A stretch of 55,947 bases of DNA from an uncultured Opitutia bacterium (GCA_903873805.1 CAIQQB010000012.1:1-55947), one strand, 5' to 3'. Positions 7,490 to 16,309 are shown, numbered from the stretch's first letter. Notes: a model not told the origin generated them from the letters alone. Numbers and translations: made by a program.

Positions 7490-8440
7490 TTACCAGCGAA
7501 CCAGCGCCGCCCCGTAGGTCAAGCCTGCCCCGAAGGCGACCAGCAGCGTGGTGTCGCCCGCGCGGATGCGCCCGGCGCGGCGCGCCTCGTCGAGGGCGAG
7601 CGGGATGGAGGCGGCGGACGTGTTGCCGTAGCGTTCGAGGTTCACGAAAAAGCGGTCGAGCGGGAGTTCGAGATACTGCGCGATCGCCTCGATGATGCGG
7701 CGGTTGGCCTGATGGGGGATCACGCAGGCAATCTGATGCGCGGACAGGTGGTGTTGTTCCAAAATATCGCGCACGGCGTCCTCCATTTCGCGGACGGCGA
7801 CCTTGAACACCTCGCGGCCCTTCATCTCGATCACCGGCTTGGCGCCGGGCCGCACGCAGAGCAGGTCGGTGTTGCCGCCCTCCGCATAGAGTCGGGCGCC
7901 CAGCAGCCGGGCGGTGCCGCGCGCCGGGCCGAGTACGACGGCCCCGGCGCCGTCGCCGAAGAGCACGCAGGTCGAGCGGTCCTGCCAGTCAACGATGCCG
8001 GAAAACTTCTCCGCCCCGATCACGAGCGCATGCCGGTAACGGCCCGAGCCGAGCATGGCCCAAGCGGTGTCGAGGGCGTAGATGAAGCCGGAGCAGGCGG
8101 CGTTGAGGTCGAAGCAGGCCGAGCGGGTGGTCGCGCCGATCTTGCTCTGCACGAGGCAGGCGGTGGCCGGCATGAGCATGTCGGGCGTGGCGGTGGCGAC
8201 GATGATCAGGTCGATCTCGTCCGCGCTGACGCCCGCATCGGCCAGGGCCGTGCGGGCGGCGGCGGCGGCCATCTCCGAGGTGGTCTCGTGCGCCGCGGCA
8301 ATGCGGCGTTCGCGGATGCCGGTGCGGGTGAAGATCCACTCGTCGGAGGTGTCGACGCGCTGGGCGAGTTCCGCATTGGTGAGCACCTTCGCGGGCGCGT
8401 AGGCGCCGGTCCCGAGGATGGCGATGGCGGGGGAGGACAT
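7490..8440 (-). CDS. fabH: 3-oxoacyl-ACP synthase III
   Basis: 316 aa, usual length. It condenses acetyl-CoA with malonyl-ACP to start type II fatty acid synthesis. The Cys-His-Asn triad is visible: LNAACSGF, IPHQANRRI and GNTSAASIP. The N-terminus (ILGTGAYAPAKVLTN, DEWIFTRTGIRERR) is canonical. ATG at 8438-8440, 14 bp after plsX, so probably cotranscribed with rpmF-plsX. Confidence 0.98.
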   Translation of the reverse strand: MSSPAIAILGTGAYAPAKVLTNAELAQRVDTSDEWIFTRTGIRERRIAAAHETTSEMAAAAARTALADAGVSADEIDLIIVATATPDMLMPATACLVQSKIGATTRSACFDLNAACSGFIYALDTAWAMLGSGRYRHALVIGAEKFSGIVDWQDRSTCVLFGDGAGAVVLGPARGTARLLGARLYAEGGNTDLLCVRPGAKPVIEMKGREVFKVAVREMEDAVRDILEQHHLSAHQIACVIPHQANRRIIEAIAQYLELPLDRFFVNLERYGNTSAASIPLALDEARRAGRIRAGDTTLLVAFGAGLTYGAALVRW

Positions 8441-8454
8441 GGGCGCGGGTGCGG

Positions 8455-9516
8455 TCAGCCGGCGGCCGGTGCGGCGCAGAGCAGCTCCCGGGCCCGGGCG
8501 ACATCGGCCTCGATCAGGGCGTTCAGGTCGGTCTTGATCATCTCGCTGGCGTCATGCAGGGCGTTTTTCAGCGCCTGACGGTTGGCCGAGCCGTGGGCCT
8601 TGATCAGGTTTCCGCGCAGGCCGAGGAGGGGGGCGCCGCCGTAGCGTTCCGGCTCGATGCGGCCCTTCAGCTGCCGGAAGGCGCCCTGGGAAAGGGCGGC
8701 ACCGAGCTGGCGGAGCGGGTTGGCGGTGAGGAACGTCTTCATCTCCGTCTTGAAGAATTTGGCGAGCGACTCCCAGCTCTTGAGGCAGATGTTGCCGACG
8801 AAGCCATCGCACACGAGGACGTCGATCTCGTCGGTGAACACCTGAAAGCCCTCGACCGGGCCGCGGTAGTTGATGAGGTCGCCGAGCTGCTTGAGCTGCT
8901 CGTGGGTTTCGGCGACGAGCGTGTTGCCCTTGCCCTCCTCGGTGCCGATGGTGAGCAGGCCCACGCGAGGGCGGGCGATCCCGAGCTCCAGGCGGCAGTA
9001 ATGGGTGCCGAGGATGGCGTTGTGGACGAGGTGGCCGGCTTCGGCGGCGGGGTTGGCGCCGGCGTCGATCAGGATGAAGTGGCCGTTGGCGCGGGGGATG
9101 ACCGGGGCGAGGGCGGCCCGGTCGATGCCGGCCAGGGTGCGGAGTTTGACGATGCCGGCGGCGACGAGGCAACCGGTGTTGCCGCAGCTGACGGCGGCAG
9201 CGGCCCGGCCGTCCTTCACCAGCTCGATAGCCCGGAGCATCGAGGAGTCCTTTTTCCGGCGGAGCGCGGCCAGGGGCTTGTCGTCCATCGTGACGACTTC
9301 GGAGGCGTGCAGGATCTGCACCGTCTCAAGTCCGCCGAGACCGGCCTGGTCAACCAGCGGCTGGAGCTGTGCCTGGTCCCCGACAAGGGTGACCGGGTTG
9401 AGTCCGGGAAATTCGTCCAGCGCGAGCCGGACGGCGGCGACGACCTCGGCCGGCCCCAGGTCTCCGCCCATCGCGTCGACCGCAATGCGCCGGGAATCGC
9501 CGGTGGGGGTGCCCAT
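8455..9516 (-). CDS. plsX: Phosphate acyltransferase PlsX
   Basis: 353 aa from ATG 9514-9516. PlsX makes acyl-phosphate from acyl-ACP for phospholipid synthesis. Diagnostic segments: IAVDAMGGDLGP, GNTGCLVAAGIVKL, DAGANPA, LLTIGTEEGKGN and VCDGFVGNICLKS. The frame is open much further upstream through rpmF, but that part is in the wrong frame for L32 and has no PlsX similarity. The rpmF-plsX-fabH order is the classic one, without the usual upstream DUF177 (yceD) gene. Confidence 0.97.
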   Translation of the reverse strand: MGTPTGDSRRIAVDAMGGDLGPAEVVAAVRLALDEFPGLNPVTLVGDQAQLQPLVDQAGLGGLETVQILHASEVVTMDDKPLAALRRKKDSSMLRAIELVKDGRAAAAVSCGNTGCLVAAGIVKLRTLAGIDRAALAPVIPRANGHFILIDAGANPAAEAGHLVHNAILGTHYCRLELGIARPRVGLLTIGTEEGKGNTLVAETHEQLKQLGDLINYRGPVEGFQVFTDEIDVLVCDGFVGNICLKSWESLAKFFKTEMKTFLTANPLRQLGAALSQGAFRQLKGRIEPERYGGAPLLGLRGNLIKAHGSANRQALKNALHDASEMIKTDLNALIEADVARARELLCAAPAAG

Positions 9517-9551
9517 CGCCGGGGTGTTCGGTGGAACAGCGCGGGCGGGGC

Positions 9552-9731
9552 TCAGACCTCGACGTTGAGCACCTGGCGGCCGCGGTACATGCCGGTCTTG
9601 GGATTGACGCGGTGCGGGCGGAAGAGGCTGCCGTCGGTCGGATCCTTGGCGAACTCGGGGGCGATGAAGGCGTTGCCGGCGCGACGGTTGGCGCTGCGGC
9701 GCTTGGACTGCTTGCGTTTTGGATTGGCCAT
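9552..9731 (-). CDS. rpmF: 50S ribosomal protein L32
   Basis: 59 aa, found by direct reading. The start MANPKRKQSKRRSANRRAGN is the L32 signature, and the protein ends in GRQVLNVEV. The central part (LFRPHRVNPKTGMYRGRQV) matches L32 proteins lacking the zinc-binding cysteines (C-minus form). Encoded 35 bp upstream of plsX, the usual arrangement linking ribosome and lipid synthesis. Confidence 0.96.
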   Translation of the reverse strand: MANPKRKQSKRRSANRRAGNAFIAPEFAKDPTDGSLFRPHRVNPKTGMYRGRQVLNVEV

Positions 9732-9979
9732 GGAAGGGCGGGTTGGGTGTGCGGGAGGTCCGGCGGGCGGACAGTTGCGGCTGGATTAAAGGGTGACGAA
9801 CTAAAGACCCGCGCCGGGGAGCGTCAAGCGCCATATCGGCGTCTTGCAAGGCCGGTCTGTTTTGCGCAATTCAGGATTGAGAAATGCCCCTCCGCGACCG
9901 GGTGCGAACTTCAATCCCATGGGGCCAGCATCTACGGCCAAGCCGAGTTCAATCCGGAAGCCGGACGGGAGATCGGACT

Positions 9980-10345
9980 TCAAGACAAGCCGCCACTGCC
10001 CCTGACCCAAACCCAGTGGCCGGCACAATAGGACTGCAATGCGGCCACGACCAAAGCGAATGCCAGCACTCGCGGCCTGAGGTTGAACCTGACATAGACA
10101 ATAAAGCCGACTCCCAAGGCCAACAGCGACAAGGCTGATGGCGGACTGGCCAGTGAACTGACGAAGAAACCCTCCTCCCAAAAAAGATGAAAGAGTCGGA
10201 TCGGAAAGACGAGACTCTTGGTCGCGAGGGAGAATCCGAGGCAGCTGCCGGCCAGGACAACCAGCAGAAAGGAAACCGTCCGGCCCCAGAATGAAAGGGC
10301 TCCCGCAATGATCGGCTCCAGCGGATGATGCGGCGGGTTGCTCAT
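9980..10345 (-). CDS. Hypothetical inner-membrane protein
   Basis: 121 aa from ATG 10343-10345. It has about three hydrophobic segments (VSFLLVVLAGSCLGFSLA, ALSLLALGVGFIVYV, VLAFALVVAALQSYCAG) joined by short basic loops. No family recognised. It is transcribed divergently from uppP, sharing a 94-bp gap. Strong membrane-protein composition supports coding. Confidence 0.6.
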   Translation of the reverse strand: MSNPPHHPLEPIIAGALSFWGRTVSFLLVVLAGSCLGFSLATKSLVFPIRLFHLFWEEGFFVSSLASPPSALSLLALGVGFIVYVRFNLRPRVLAFALVVAALQSYCAGHWVWVRGSGGLS

Positions 10346-10439
10346 GGAACTTGCCCCGGTGCGGCGGGGCAACGGAAGCTGGACGGCGCGCGGAAAGTCC
10401 GTCAAGCCTCGTTCCAGCCGACCCAACCCATCCCCACGC

Positions 10440-11303
10440 GTGCCACCAACCCTTCTGCAAATCATTCTGCTTGGCCTAATTCAGGGCGCAGCCGAGCTGC
10501 TGCCCGTTTCCAGTTCGGCCCACGTCATTGTCGCCGAGAAACTCCTGCACCTCGATCCGTCGAGCCCGGAGATGACCTTCCTGCTGGTGATGCTGCACAC
10601 CGGGACGATGTTTGCGGTAATCGTGTATTTCTGGCGGGCCTGGCGGCGGAGTTTTTTTGCGGATGCGGTGCAGTTCAAGTGGGCGGCGCTGCGGGTCACC
10701 GCGGCCACGGTGCTCACGGGGGTGATTTATCTCGGGCTGAAGGAAGTGATTGAAAGGGGCTTCATGCGCGGCAGCGACAAGGCCGAGGTCGAGCAGCTCT
10801 TTTCCAACCTCTGGCTGATCGGGGGCGCGCTGGTGGCGGCGGGGCTGATCATCCTGATTTCGGCCCCGCGGCAGAATCGTTCCGATGCGCGGACCGACCT
10901 GACGCTGGGCGACGCGGGCTGGATCGGGGCCGTGCAGGGACTTTGTCTGCCTTTCCGCGGCTTCTCCCGGTCGGGAGCGACCATTTCGACCGGATTGTTG
11001 CGCGGGGTGGCCAAGCTGCAGGCGGAGGAGTTCAGTTTTGCGCTGGCCGTGGTACTCACCCCGGCGGCGATCGCGCAGGAGCTGCTGCGGTTGCACCGGT
11101 CCCATCCCGAGTCCGCCACTCCGGGCAACCTGCTCCATCTCGCCGGACCGGGTCTGGTTGGCATGGTGTGCAGCTTCGCCGCCGGATTGCTGGCGCTGCG
11201 CTGGCTGTCGAGCTGGCTGGAGCGGGGCCGCTGGCAACATTTCGGTTTCTACTGCCTGGGTGCCGCCGCCGTGATCTTCATCCTGGCCGCGGGCGGGCTG
11301 TGA
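10440..11303 (+). CDS. uppP: Undecaprenyl-diphosphatase UppP/BacA
   Basis: About 287 aa from GTG at 10440, chosen because family proteins begin close to LLQIILLGLIQGAAELLPVS. It recycles undecaprenyl diphosphate to the monophosphate carrier for peptidoglycan and other glycans, and loss or overexpression affects bacitracin sensitivity. The two conserved catalytic blocks are present: QGAAELLPVSSSAH (the usual E-F/L-LPVSSSGH) and LPFRGFSRSGATI with the catalytic Ser/Arg. About seven or eight membrane spans. Confidence 0.93.
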   Translation: MPPTLLQIILLGLIQGAAELLPVSSSAHVIVAEKLLHLDPSSPEMTFLLVMLHTGTMFAVIVYFWRAWRRSFFADAVQFKWAALRVTAATVLTGVIYLGLKEVIERGFMRGSDKAEVEQLFSNLWLIGGALVAAGLIILISAPRQNRSDARTDLTLGDAGWIGAVQGLCLPFRGFSRSGATISTGLLRGVAKLQAEEFSFALAVVLTPAAIAQELLRLHRSHPESATPGNLLHLAGPGLVGMVCSFAAGLLALRWLSSWLERGRWQHFGFYCLGAAAVIFILAAGGL

Positions 11304-11366
11304 GCCGGCGCCCCTGGAGGCAAATTTATTTGCGGTGCACGAATCCGGCGGCTGACTGAGTGGCCC

Positions 11367-12416
11367 ATGACCGCACTCACTCCCCTCACCGCCCTGTTGG
11401 TCGCGCGCCAGGAGCTGGCCGCGTCCGAGGTGGCGTCCGCCGCCGCGGCGCTGGCCGCGCCCGAGGTGGCCGACGCGGCGAAGGCGGAATTTCTGCTCGC
11501 GCTGGCCGACAAAGGCGAGACCGCGGCGGAAGTGGCGGAGTTCGCCCGGGCGTTCCGGGCGCGGGCGGTGGATCCCGGGGTGGGGGAATGGTCGGCCCGG
11601 GCGATCGACCTCGTCGGCACGGGGGGCGACCATGCGGGCGGCTTCAACATCTCGAGTCTGGTGACCCTCACGCTCGCGTGCGCGGGCGTGCCGGTGATGA
11701 AGCACGGCAACCGCGGGATTACCTCGCTGTGCGGCAGCGCGGACCTGTTCACCGCGCTCGGGGTCGATTTCTCCGCGCCGCCGGAAAAGCTGCAGCGGGC
11801 GCTGGCGGAGCTGGGCTACGTGTTCTTTTTCGCGCCGAACTATCATCCGGCCTTCAAGCACATCGGTCCGGTGCGCAAGGCCCTGGCGGCGCAGGGACGC
11901 CGCACGGTGTTCAACCTGCTTGGTCCGCTCATCAACCCCGGCCGGCCGGCCCACGCGCTGGTCGGCGTGTTTGCGGCGGACTGGGTTCCGCGGATTGCAG
12001 CGGCGTTTGACGTGCTGGGCGCGCCGGCCGGGCTCGTCGGTCACGGCGTGATCGAGCCGGGGCGGGGAATCGACGAGCTGACGACCGCGACGCCCAACCG
12101 CGTGCGCGGCTTCGGGCGGCTCGGGGCCGTGGACGGCCAGTGGCGGGCGGAGGATTTCGGGCTGCGACCGGCGGCGTTTGACGAGCTGAAGGGCGGCGAC
12201 CTCGCGACCAACCTCGGCATTCTCGAGGCCATCCTTGCGGGCAAAGCCCCGGCGGGGCTGGTGGACACCATTGTGCTCAACGCGGCGGTCGCGCTGTGGA
12301 TCGTCGGTCAGACGCCCGATGTGCGCACGGGCCTGGACCCCGCGCGCGAGCTCCTGCTCGGCGGCGCCGTGCGGGCGAAGATCGCGGCGACACGGGAGTT
12401 CTATGCCCGGCCATGA
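11367..12416 (+). CDS. trpD: Anthranilate phosphoribosyltransferase
   Basis: 349 aa, typical length. It transfers phosphoribosyl from PRPP to anthranilate in tryptophan synthesis. PRPP/metal site motifs: DLVGTGGDHAGGFNISS, VMKHGNRGITSLCGSAD; substrate channel FAPNYHPAFKHIGPVR, LGPLINP; DELTT near the C-terminal metal site. No other trp gene is nearby. Its TGA overlaps the glmM ATG (ATGA), so the two are probably translationally coupled. A TrpD2-like paralogue is possible but less likely given the full motif set. Confidence 0.9.
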   Translation: MTALTPLTALLVARQELAASEVASAAAALAAPEVADAAKAEFLLALADKGETAAEVAEFARAFRARAVDPGVGEWSARAIDLVGTGGDHAGGFNISSLVTLTLACAGVPVMKHGNRGITSLCGSADLFTALGVDFSAPPEKLQRALAELGYVFFFAPNYHPAFKHIGPVRKALAAQGRRTVFNLLGPLINPGRPAHALVGVFAADWVPRIAAAFDVLGAPAGLVGHGVIEPGRGIDELTTATPNRVRGFGRLGAVDGQWRAEDFGLRPAAFDELKGGDLATNLGILEAILAGKAPAGLVDTIVLNAAVALWIVGQTPDVRTGLDPARELLLGGAVRAKIAATREFYARP

Positions 12417-13963
12417 GCGCGGAGCGGCAATTTTTCGGCACGGACGGCGTGCGCGGCCCCTATGGCGGCCCGCTGGTGAACGAGGCGTTTTTTGCGCGCC
12501 TGGCGTGCGCGGCCGGAGAATGGGTGAAAGCGCAAAGAGACGGGACGCGGGGGACGGGCAGTCCGGCTGCGCCCGGCTTAAGTGCTGCGGGCAAGCGGGT
12601 GCTCATCGGTCGCGACACGCGGTCCTCGGGGGGGCGGCTGACGCAGGCGGTGATCGCGGGGTTGCGCGTGGCGGGGCTGGAGCCGGTTGACCTGGGCGTG
12701 CTGCCGACACCGGCAGTGGCGCGCGCGGTGAAAGTGGACGGAGCCCCGCTCGGCGTGGTGATCACGGCGTCGCACAATCCGGCGGGCGACAACGGCATCA
12801 AGTTTTTCAAGCGCGGCGGGCTGAAGCTGTCGGACGAGGAGGAGGCGCGGATTGAGGCGCTGTTCGATCAATCCAAGAACAAGCCTTTCACCAAGGTCTT
12901 TGGCTCGGAGACCCAGGCCGGATTCCTTTTCAGCGGCTCCAAGAAGGAGCCCGCCAAGGCGCTGGATGTCGTGCCGCCAAGTGAGCAAGCCTTGGCCAAG
13001 GCGTGGGAGGACGAGAAGCTGATGGGCCCAATCCGGGACGCGCTCGCCGACACCTCAGCGGCGAGACAGAGTTACATTGCGGCGATGGCGCGACTGCTGC
13101 CGACCGGCGTGTTGCGCGGCTGGCACCTGGTCCTCGACGCGGCCAACGGCGCGACGTGGCTGACGAGTCTGACGGTGTTGAGCGAGCTGGGCGCGGAGGT
13201 CGTCGAGCTGGGCAACAATCCGGGCGGAGAGAATATCAACCTTGGCTGCGGCAGCGAGCATCCCCAACGAATGGTGGCGCGTGTGCGCTCGACGGGTGCC
13301 CGGCTGGGCATCGCGCATGACGGCGACGGAGACCGCTGTGTGCTGTGCGATGAGCTGGGCGAGGTGCTCGATGGCGATGAGATCCTGACCCTGCTTGCGT
13401 TGCATGCGCTGCGCGAGGGGCGGTTGGCGGCGGACACGCTGGTGGTGACCGTGCAGAGCAATCTCGGGGTCGATGCCGCGGTGGCGGCGGCGGGCGGCCG
13501 GGTGGTGCGGACGCCGGTGGGCGACCGGCATGTGGCCGAGCGGATGCGGGCGGAGGGCGCGACGCTCGGCGGCGAGTCGAGCGGGCACATCATCTGTTCC
13601 GACGTGTCGCCGACGGGCGACGGACTGGTGGCCGCGTTGCGCGTGATCCGGGTGATGTTGGCGACGGGTCGGCCGTTGTCGGAGTTGCGGCGGGCCCTCG
13701 TGAAATTTCCGCAGGCGACGGCCACCGTCATGGCGCGGGTGAAACCGCCGCTGGAAACGCTGCCCGCGCTGACCGCGGCGATTGCCGGGCTGGAGGCGGA
13801 GTTGGGGTCTCGCGGGCGCGTGCTGGCGCGCTGGTCCGGCACCGAGCCGAAGCTGCGGTTGCTGGTGGAGGGACCCGATGCCCAAGTGGTGAAGGAAGGG
13901 CTGGCCCGGCTGGTGGCGGCGGCGCGGCAGGACCTGCCGGAGCAGCCGGAGCGGGACGGCTGA
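12413..13963 (+). CDS. glmM: Phosphoglucosamine mutase with extra insertions
   Basis: 516 aa, against about 445 aa usually. It converts glucosamine 6-phosphate to glucosamine 1-phosphate for UDP-GlcNAc. Motifs: start FFGTDGVRG, active-site VVITASHNP (Ser120), magnesium loop HDGDGDRC, sugar loop GGESSGHI, phosphate loop RWSGTEPKLR. Two insertions explain the length. A Gly/Ser/Pro/Ala-rich stretch of about 20 residues precedes KRVLIGRDTR. A segment of about 40 residues (starting near residue 150) lies between IEALF and GPIRDALADT. Residues 154-182 of the latter are nearly identical to residues 63-91 of the neighbouring TPR protein. Both insertions fall outside the catalytic motifs, so the enzyme is probably active. 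Confidence 0.95.
   Translation: MSAERQFFGTDGVRGPYGGPLVNEAFFARLACAAGEWVKAQRDGTRGTGSPAAPGLSAAGKRVLIGRDTRSSGGRLTQAVIAGLRVAGLEPVDLGVLPTPAVARAVKVDGAPLGVVITASHNPAGDNGIKFFKRGGLKLSDEEEARIEALFDQSKNKPFTKVFGSETQAGFLFSGSKKEPAKALDVVPPSEQALAKAWEDEKLMGPIRDALADTSAARQSYIAAMARLLPTGVLRGWHLVLDAANGATWLTSLTVLSELGAEVVELGNNPGGENINLGCGSEHPQRMVARVRSTGARLGIAHDGDGDRCVLCDELGEVLDGDEILTLLALHALREGRLAADTLVVTVQSNLGVDAAVAAAGGRVVRTPVGDRHVAERMRAEGATLGGESSGHIICSDVSPTGDGLVAALRVIRVMLATGRPLSELRRALVKFPQATATVMARVKPPLETLPALTAAIAGLEAELGSRGRVLARWSGTEPKLRLLVEGPDAQVVKEGLARLVAAARQDLPEQPERDG
12872..12958 (+). repeat. In-frame coding repeat, copy in glmM
   Basis: 87 bp (29 codons) encoding SKNKPFTKVF...ETQAGFLFSG SKKEPAK. By direct base comparison it shares 73 of 87 bases and 23 of 29 residues with 14226-14312 in the TPR gene, in the same codon phase. 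It contains a short perfect hairpin GGCTCC-AAGAA-GGAGCC (12935-12951). Confidence 0.9.
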
Positions 13964-13999
13964 ACCCGGCAACAACTGCAAAAAGTGCTGCTTCTAGCG

Positions 14000-14028
14000 T
14001 TGACCGGCGCTTGTCGGGTGATTTTCAT
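14000..14028 (+). promoter_or_regulatory. Possible sigma-70 promoter for the TPR gene
   Basis: TTGACC (14000-14005), a 17-nt spacer, then TTTCAT (14023-14028), a 5/6 and a 4/6 match to consensus. Transcription would begin within a few bases of the ATG at 14040, giving a nearly leaderless mRNA. Match quality is modest. Confidence 0.3.
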
Positions 14029-14039
14029 GTTGCTCCCCT

Positions 14040-15431
14040 ATGCCAGAAATCTCCGTTTCCTCGTTAGACCCCCGCGTTCAGAAACAGCTTGAGAACGCGC
14101 AAACTGCGCTCCATCGCGGCAACTTCGACTATGTGATCGAGGTTACCACCCAGGTGCTGAAAGCCTCGCCGGCCTGCCTGCCGGTGCGCCGGCTGCAGCG
14201 GGCCGCCCAGATGAAGCTCTTCCAGTCCAAAAACAAGCTTTCGACCAAGCTCTTTGGCGGCGTGACCCAGGCCGGATTCCTGTTCAGCGGTTCCAAAAAG
14301 GAACCCGGCAAGACCCTGGAGAACGCCGAGAAGCTGCTCGCCTCGGATCCCACCAGCATTCCCGCGCTCAAGCTCCTCGCCGAGGCCGCCGCCGGGATGG
14401 ACCTGTTGGAGACCGTGGGTTGGGCCTGGGAATGCATCCACGAACTGCATCCCAATGACCGCGACTCCCTTCTCTCCATGGGCGAGGCCTACCTCACGGC
14501 CAAGCGGCCCAAGGACGCCCTGCGCGCGGCCGATCTGCTCCTCAAGATTCGTCCGCAGGACGGCGATGCGCTCAACCTCATGCGCAAAGCCTCCATCGCG
14601 CAGACCATGAACAAGGGCAACTGGGAGGACCAGGGCTCCTTCCGCGACAAGCTGCGCGACGAAGCCCAGGCCGTCTCGCTCGAACAGGCTTCCAAGATGG
14701 TCACCTCCGAGGACATGACTGAGCGCCTGATCAAGGAGGCCCAGGAGCGCCATGAGAAGCAGCCCGACAACCTGAATCATTTTCGCACGATCATCGACGG
14801 CTACAAGAAGCTCAACAAGCTCGAGGACGCGATCATCTGGGTGAAGAAAGTCCGCCAGTTGCCCACGGGCGCCGCGGACACGACCTTCGAAAAACTCGAA
14901 ACCGACCTTCACATCCAGCTGCTGGAGAAGCGGATCAAGGATCTGGAGACCGCGCTGGCAGCGGCCCCCGGCGATGCCGAGGCCAAGACCAACCTCGACA
15001 CCGCCCGGGCCGAACTCGCGAAGTTCCGCATCACTGACGCCAAGGGCTATGTGGAGCGCTATCCCAATGATTTTGGCGCGCGCTTTACGCTCGCCCAGCT
15101 CTATTTCGATTTGCACGACTACCAGAACGCGATCGCCAACTTCCAGTACGCCCAGAAGAATCCGAAGGTGCGGGTCGCTGCCCTCTCCGGCATGGGGCGC
15201 GCGCTCAAGGCCCGCAAGATGTTCGATCTGGCCGTGGCCCAGTTTCAGAGCGCCAAGAGCGAAATCACCGCCATGGACGACAACAAGAAAGAGGTTATCT
15301 ACGAGCTGGCGGACTGCTTCGAGAAGATGGGCAAGAAGGAAGAGGCCATCGCGGAGTACAAGATCATCTATGCCGATGACATCGGCTACCGCGACGTGTC
15401 GGACAAGATCAACGCCTTCTACGCCGGCTGA
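14040..15431 (+). CDS. Tetratricopeptide repeat protein
   Basis: 463 aa, highly charged, without signal peptide or membrane span, so probably a cytoplasmic scaffold. TPR-like helices are seen throughout: ALHRGNFDYVIEVTTQVLKA near the start, EAYLTAKRPKDALRAADLLL, RTIIDGYKKLNKLEDAIIW, AQLYFDLHDYQNAIANFQYA and ECFEK-type repeats near the end (KKEEAIAEYKIIY). Residues 63-91 are the segment shared with GlmM, between the first and second helical pairs. Codon use is strongly C/G-ending and Lys-rich AAG, suggesting good expression. Its 3' end overlaps the convergent EamA gene by 13 bp. Partner and function unknown. Confidence 0.88.
   Translation: MPEISVSSLDPRVQKQLENAQTALHRGNFDYVIEVTTQVLKASPACLPVRRLQRAAQMKLFQSKNKLSTKLFGGVTQAGFLFSGSKKEPGKTLENAEKLLASDPTSIPALKLLAEAAAGMDLLETVGWAWECIHELHPNDRDSLLSMGEAYLTAKRPKDALRAADLLLKIRPQDGDALNLMRKASIAQTMNKGNWEDQGSFRDKLRDEAQAVSLEQASKMVTSEDMTERLIKEAQERHEKQPDNLNHFRTIIDGYKKLNKLEDAIIWVKKVRQLPTGAADTTFEKLETDLHIQLLEKRIKDLETALAAAPGDAEAKTNLDTARAELAKFRITDAKGYVERYPNDFGARFTLAQLYFDLHDYQNAIANFQYAQKNPKVRVAALSGMGRALKARKMFDLAVAQFQSAKSEITAMDDNKKEVIYELADCFEKMGKKEEAIAEYKIIYADDIGYRDVSDKINAFYAG
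14226..14312 (+). repeat. In-frame coding repeat, copy in the TPR gene
   Basis: 29 codons encoding SKNKLSTKLF...VTQAGFLFSG SKKEPGK, 84% identical at the DNA level to 12872-12958. The hairpin here is GGTTCC-AAAAA-GGAACC (14289-14305). Relative to the glmM copy both arms changed together (C:G to T:A), so base pairing is kept. Both changes are synonymous. Confidence 0.9.
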
Positions 15432-16309
15432 TCCGCCGGCGCGGGATCGGGTGGCACCGGCCGTTCGCGGCCGGCCACCCACACGGCGGCGCCGAGCAAC
15501 GCAAAACTGAGGCCGAGCCGCGTCAGGTTGGCCTTTTCCCCGAAGCACAGCAGGGAGGCGGCCACCCCCAGCGGCACCTTGGCATTGTTAAACACCGCTA
15601 GGGTGCCCGCGTTGACACGGGTGGCCCCGAGGTTCCAACCGTAAAAACCGAGACCCGAGGCCACGGTGCCAAGCACCAGCAGCCAGAGCATCTGCCGGTC
15701 GGTGGGATGAAAGCCGCCCCAGTCGGTGCCAAAGCTGGATACCGCGGCGGTCACCGCGATCCCGCCGAGATAGAGCCAGGCAAACACCGCGGCGTCCGTC
15801 ATCCCCGGGGGCAGTCCAGGCCGGGTCCGCCGGTAGGCCACCTGTCCGGCCGCAAAGCAGAGATTGGACAGCTGCATCAGCAGAAATCCAACCATGATGG
15901 CATCACCCTCGCTGCTGGCCCGGCGCCAGACGAGTACGCCGGCACCGAGCACGGCCATCACGGCAGCCAGGACGTGCCGCGGACGGAACCGGTTGTCGAT
16001 GGCGGAGTCCAGCAGCACCACGTATACGGGCGTGAGGATGGTGGCCAAAGCTATCTCGTAGGCCTGGAGGTAGGCGAAGGCCCGGAGGTAGAGCACATAC
16101 ATCACGCCAAACTGGAGGGCGCCGACGGCCACCAGCCAGAGGGCCCCGGTGCGCGGCAGGGCGCGGGGCCGCCAGGCGGGCAGCAGCACAGCCGCAGCCA
16201 GGACCAGACGTACGACGCCGACCGCTGCGGGCGCCAGATTCGGCAGTTCGTGCTTGATGATCCCGAAGGAAAACGCCCAGACAACAGAGACGGCGAGAAG
16301 GTCGAGCAT
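15419..16309 (-). CDS. EamA-family transporter (DMT superfamily)
   Basis: 296 aa with about ten hydrophobic segments in two homologous halves, the EamA duplication of drug/metabolite exporters (starts MLDLLAVSVVWAFSFGIIKH; second half begins near GFLLMQLSNLCFAAGQVAYR). ATG at 16307-16309; the open frame continues far upstream over the ABC permease, but that part is a shadow. The substrate is unknown. The last residues are Pro-rich. It converges on the TPR gene with a 13-bp overlap of the stop regions and follows the ABC permease by 23 bp. Confidence 0.9.
   Translation of the reverse strand: MLDLLAVSVVWAFSFGIIKHELPNLAPAAVGVVRLVLAAAVLLPAWRPRALPRTGALWLVAVGALQFGVMYVLYLRAFAYLQAYEIALATILTPVYVVLLDSAIDNRFRPRHVLAAVMAVLGAGVLVWRRASSEGDAIMVGFLLMQLSNLCFAAGQVAYRRTRPGLPPGMTDAAVFAWLYLGGIAVTAAVSSFGTDWGGFHPTDRQMLWLLVLGTVASGLGFYGWNLGATRVNAGTLAVFNNAKVPLGVAASLLCFGEKANLTRLGLSFALLGAAVWVAGRERPVPPDPAPADQPA

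Noticed and set aside
7028..8578. 516-aa plus-strand frame across bamD and fabH
   Set aside because: It crosses two well-supported minus-strand genes and has no recognisable motif.
12413..13963. GlmM insertions as an assembly or frameshift artefact
   Set aside because: Both flanks stay in one frame with intact catalytic motifs, and the segment differs from the TPR copy at 14 of 87 positions, so it is not a simple copy error.
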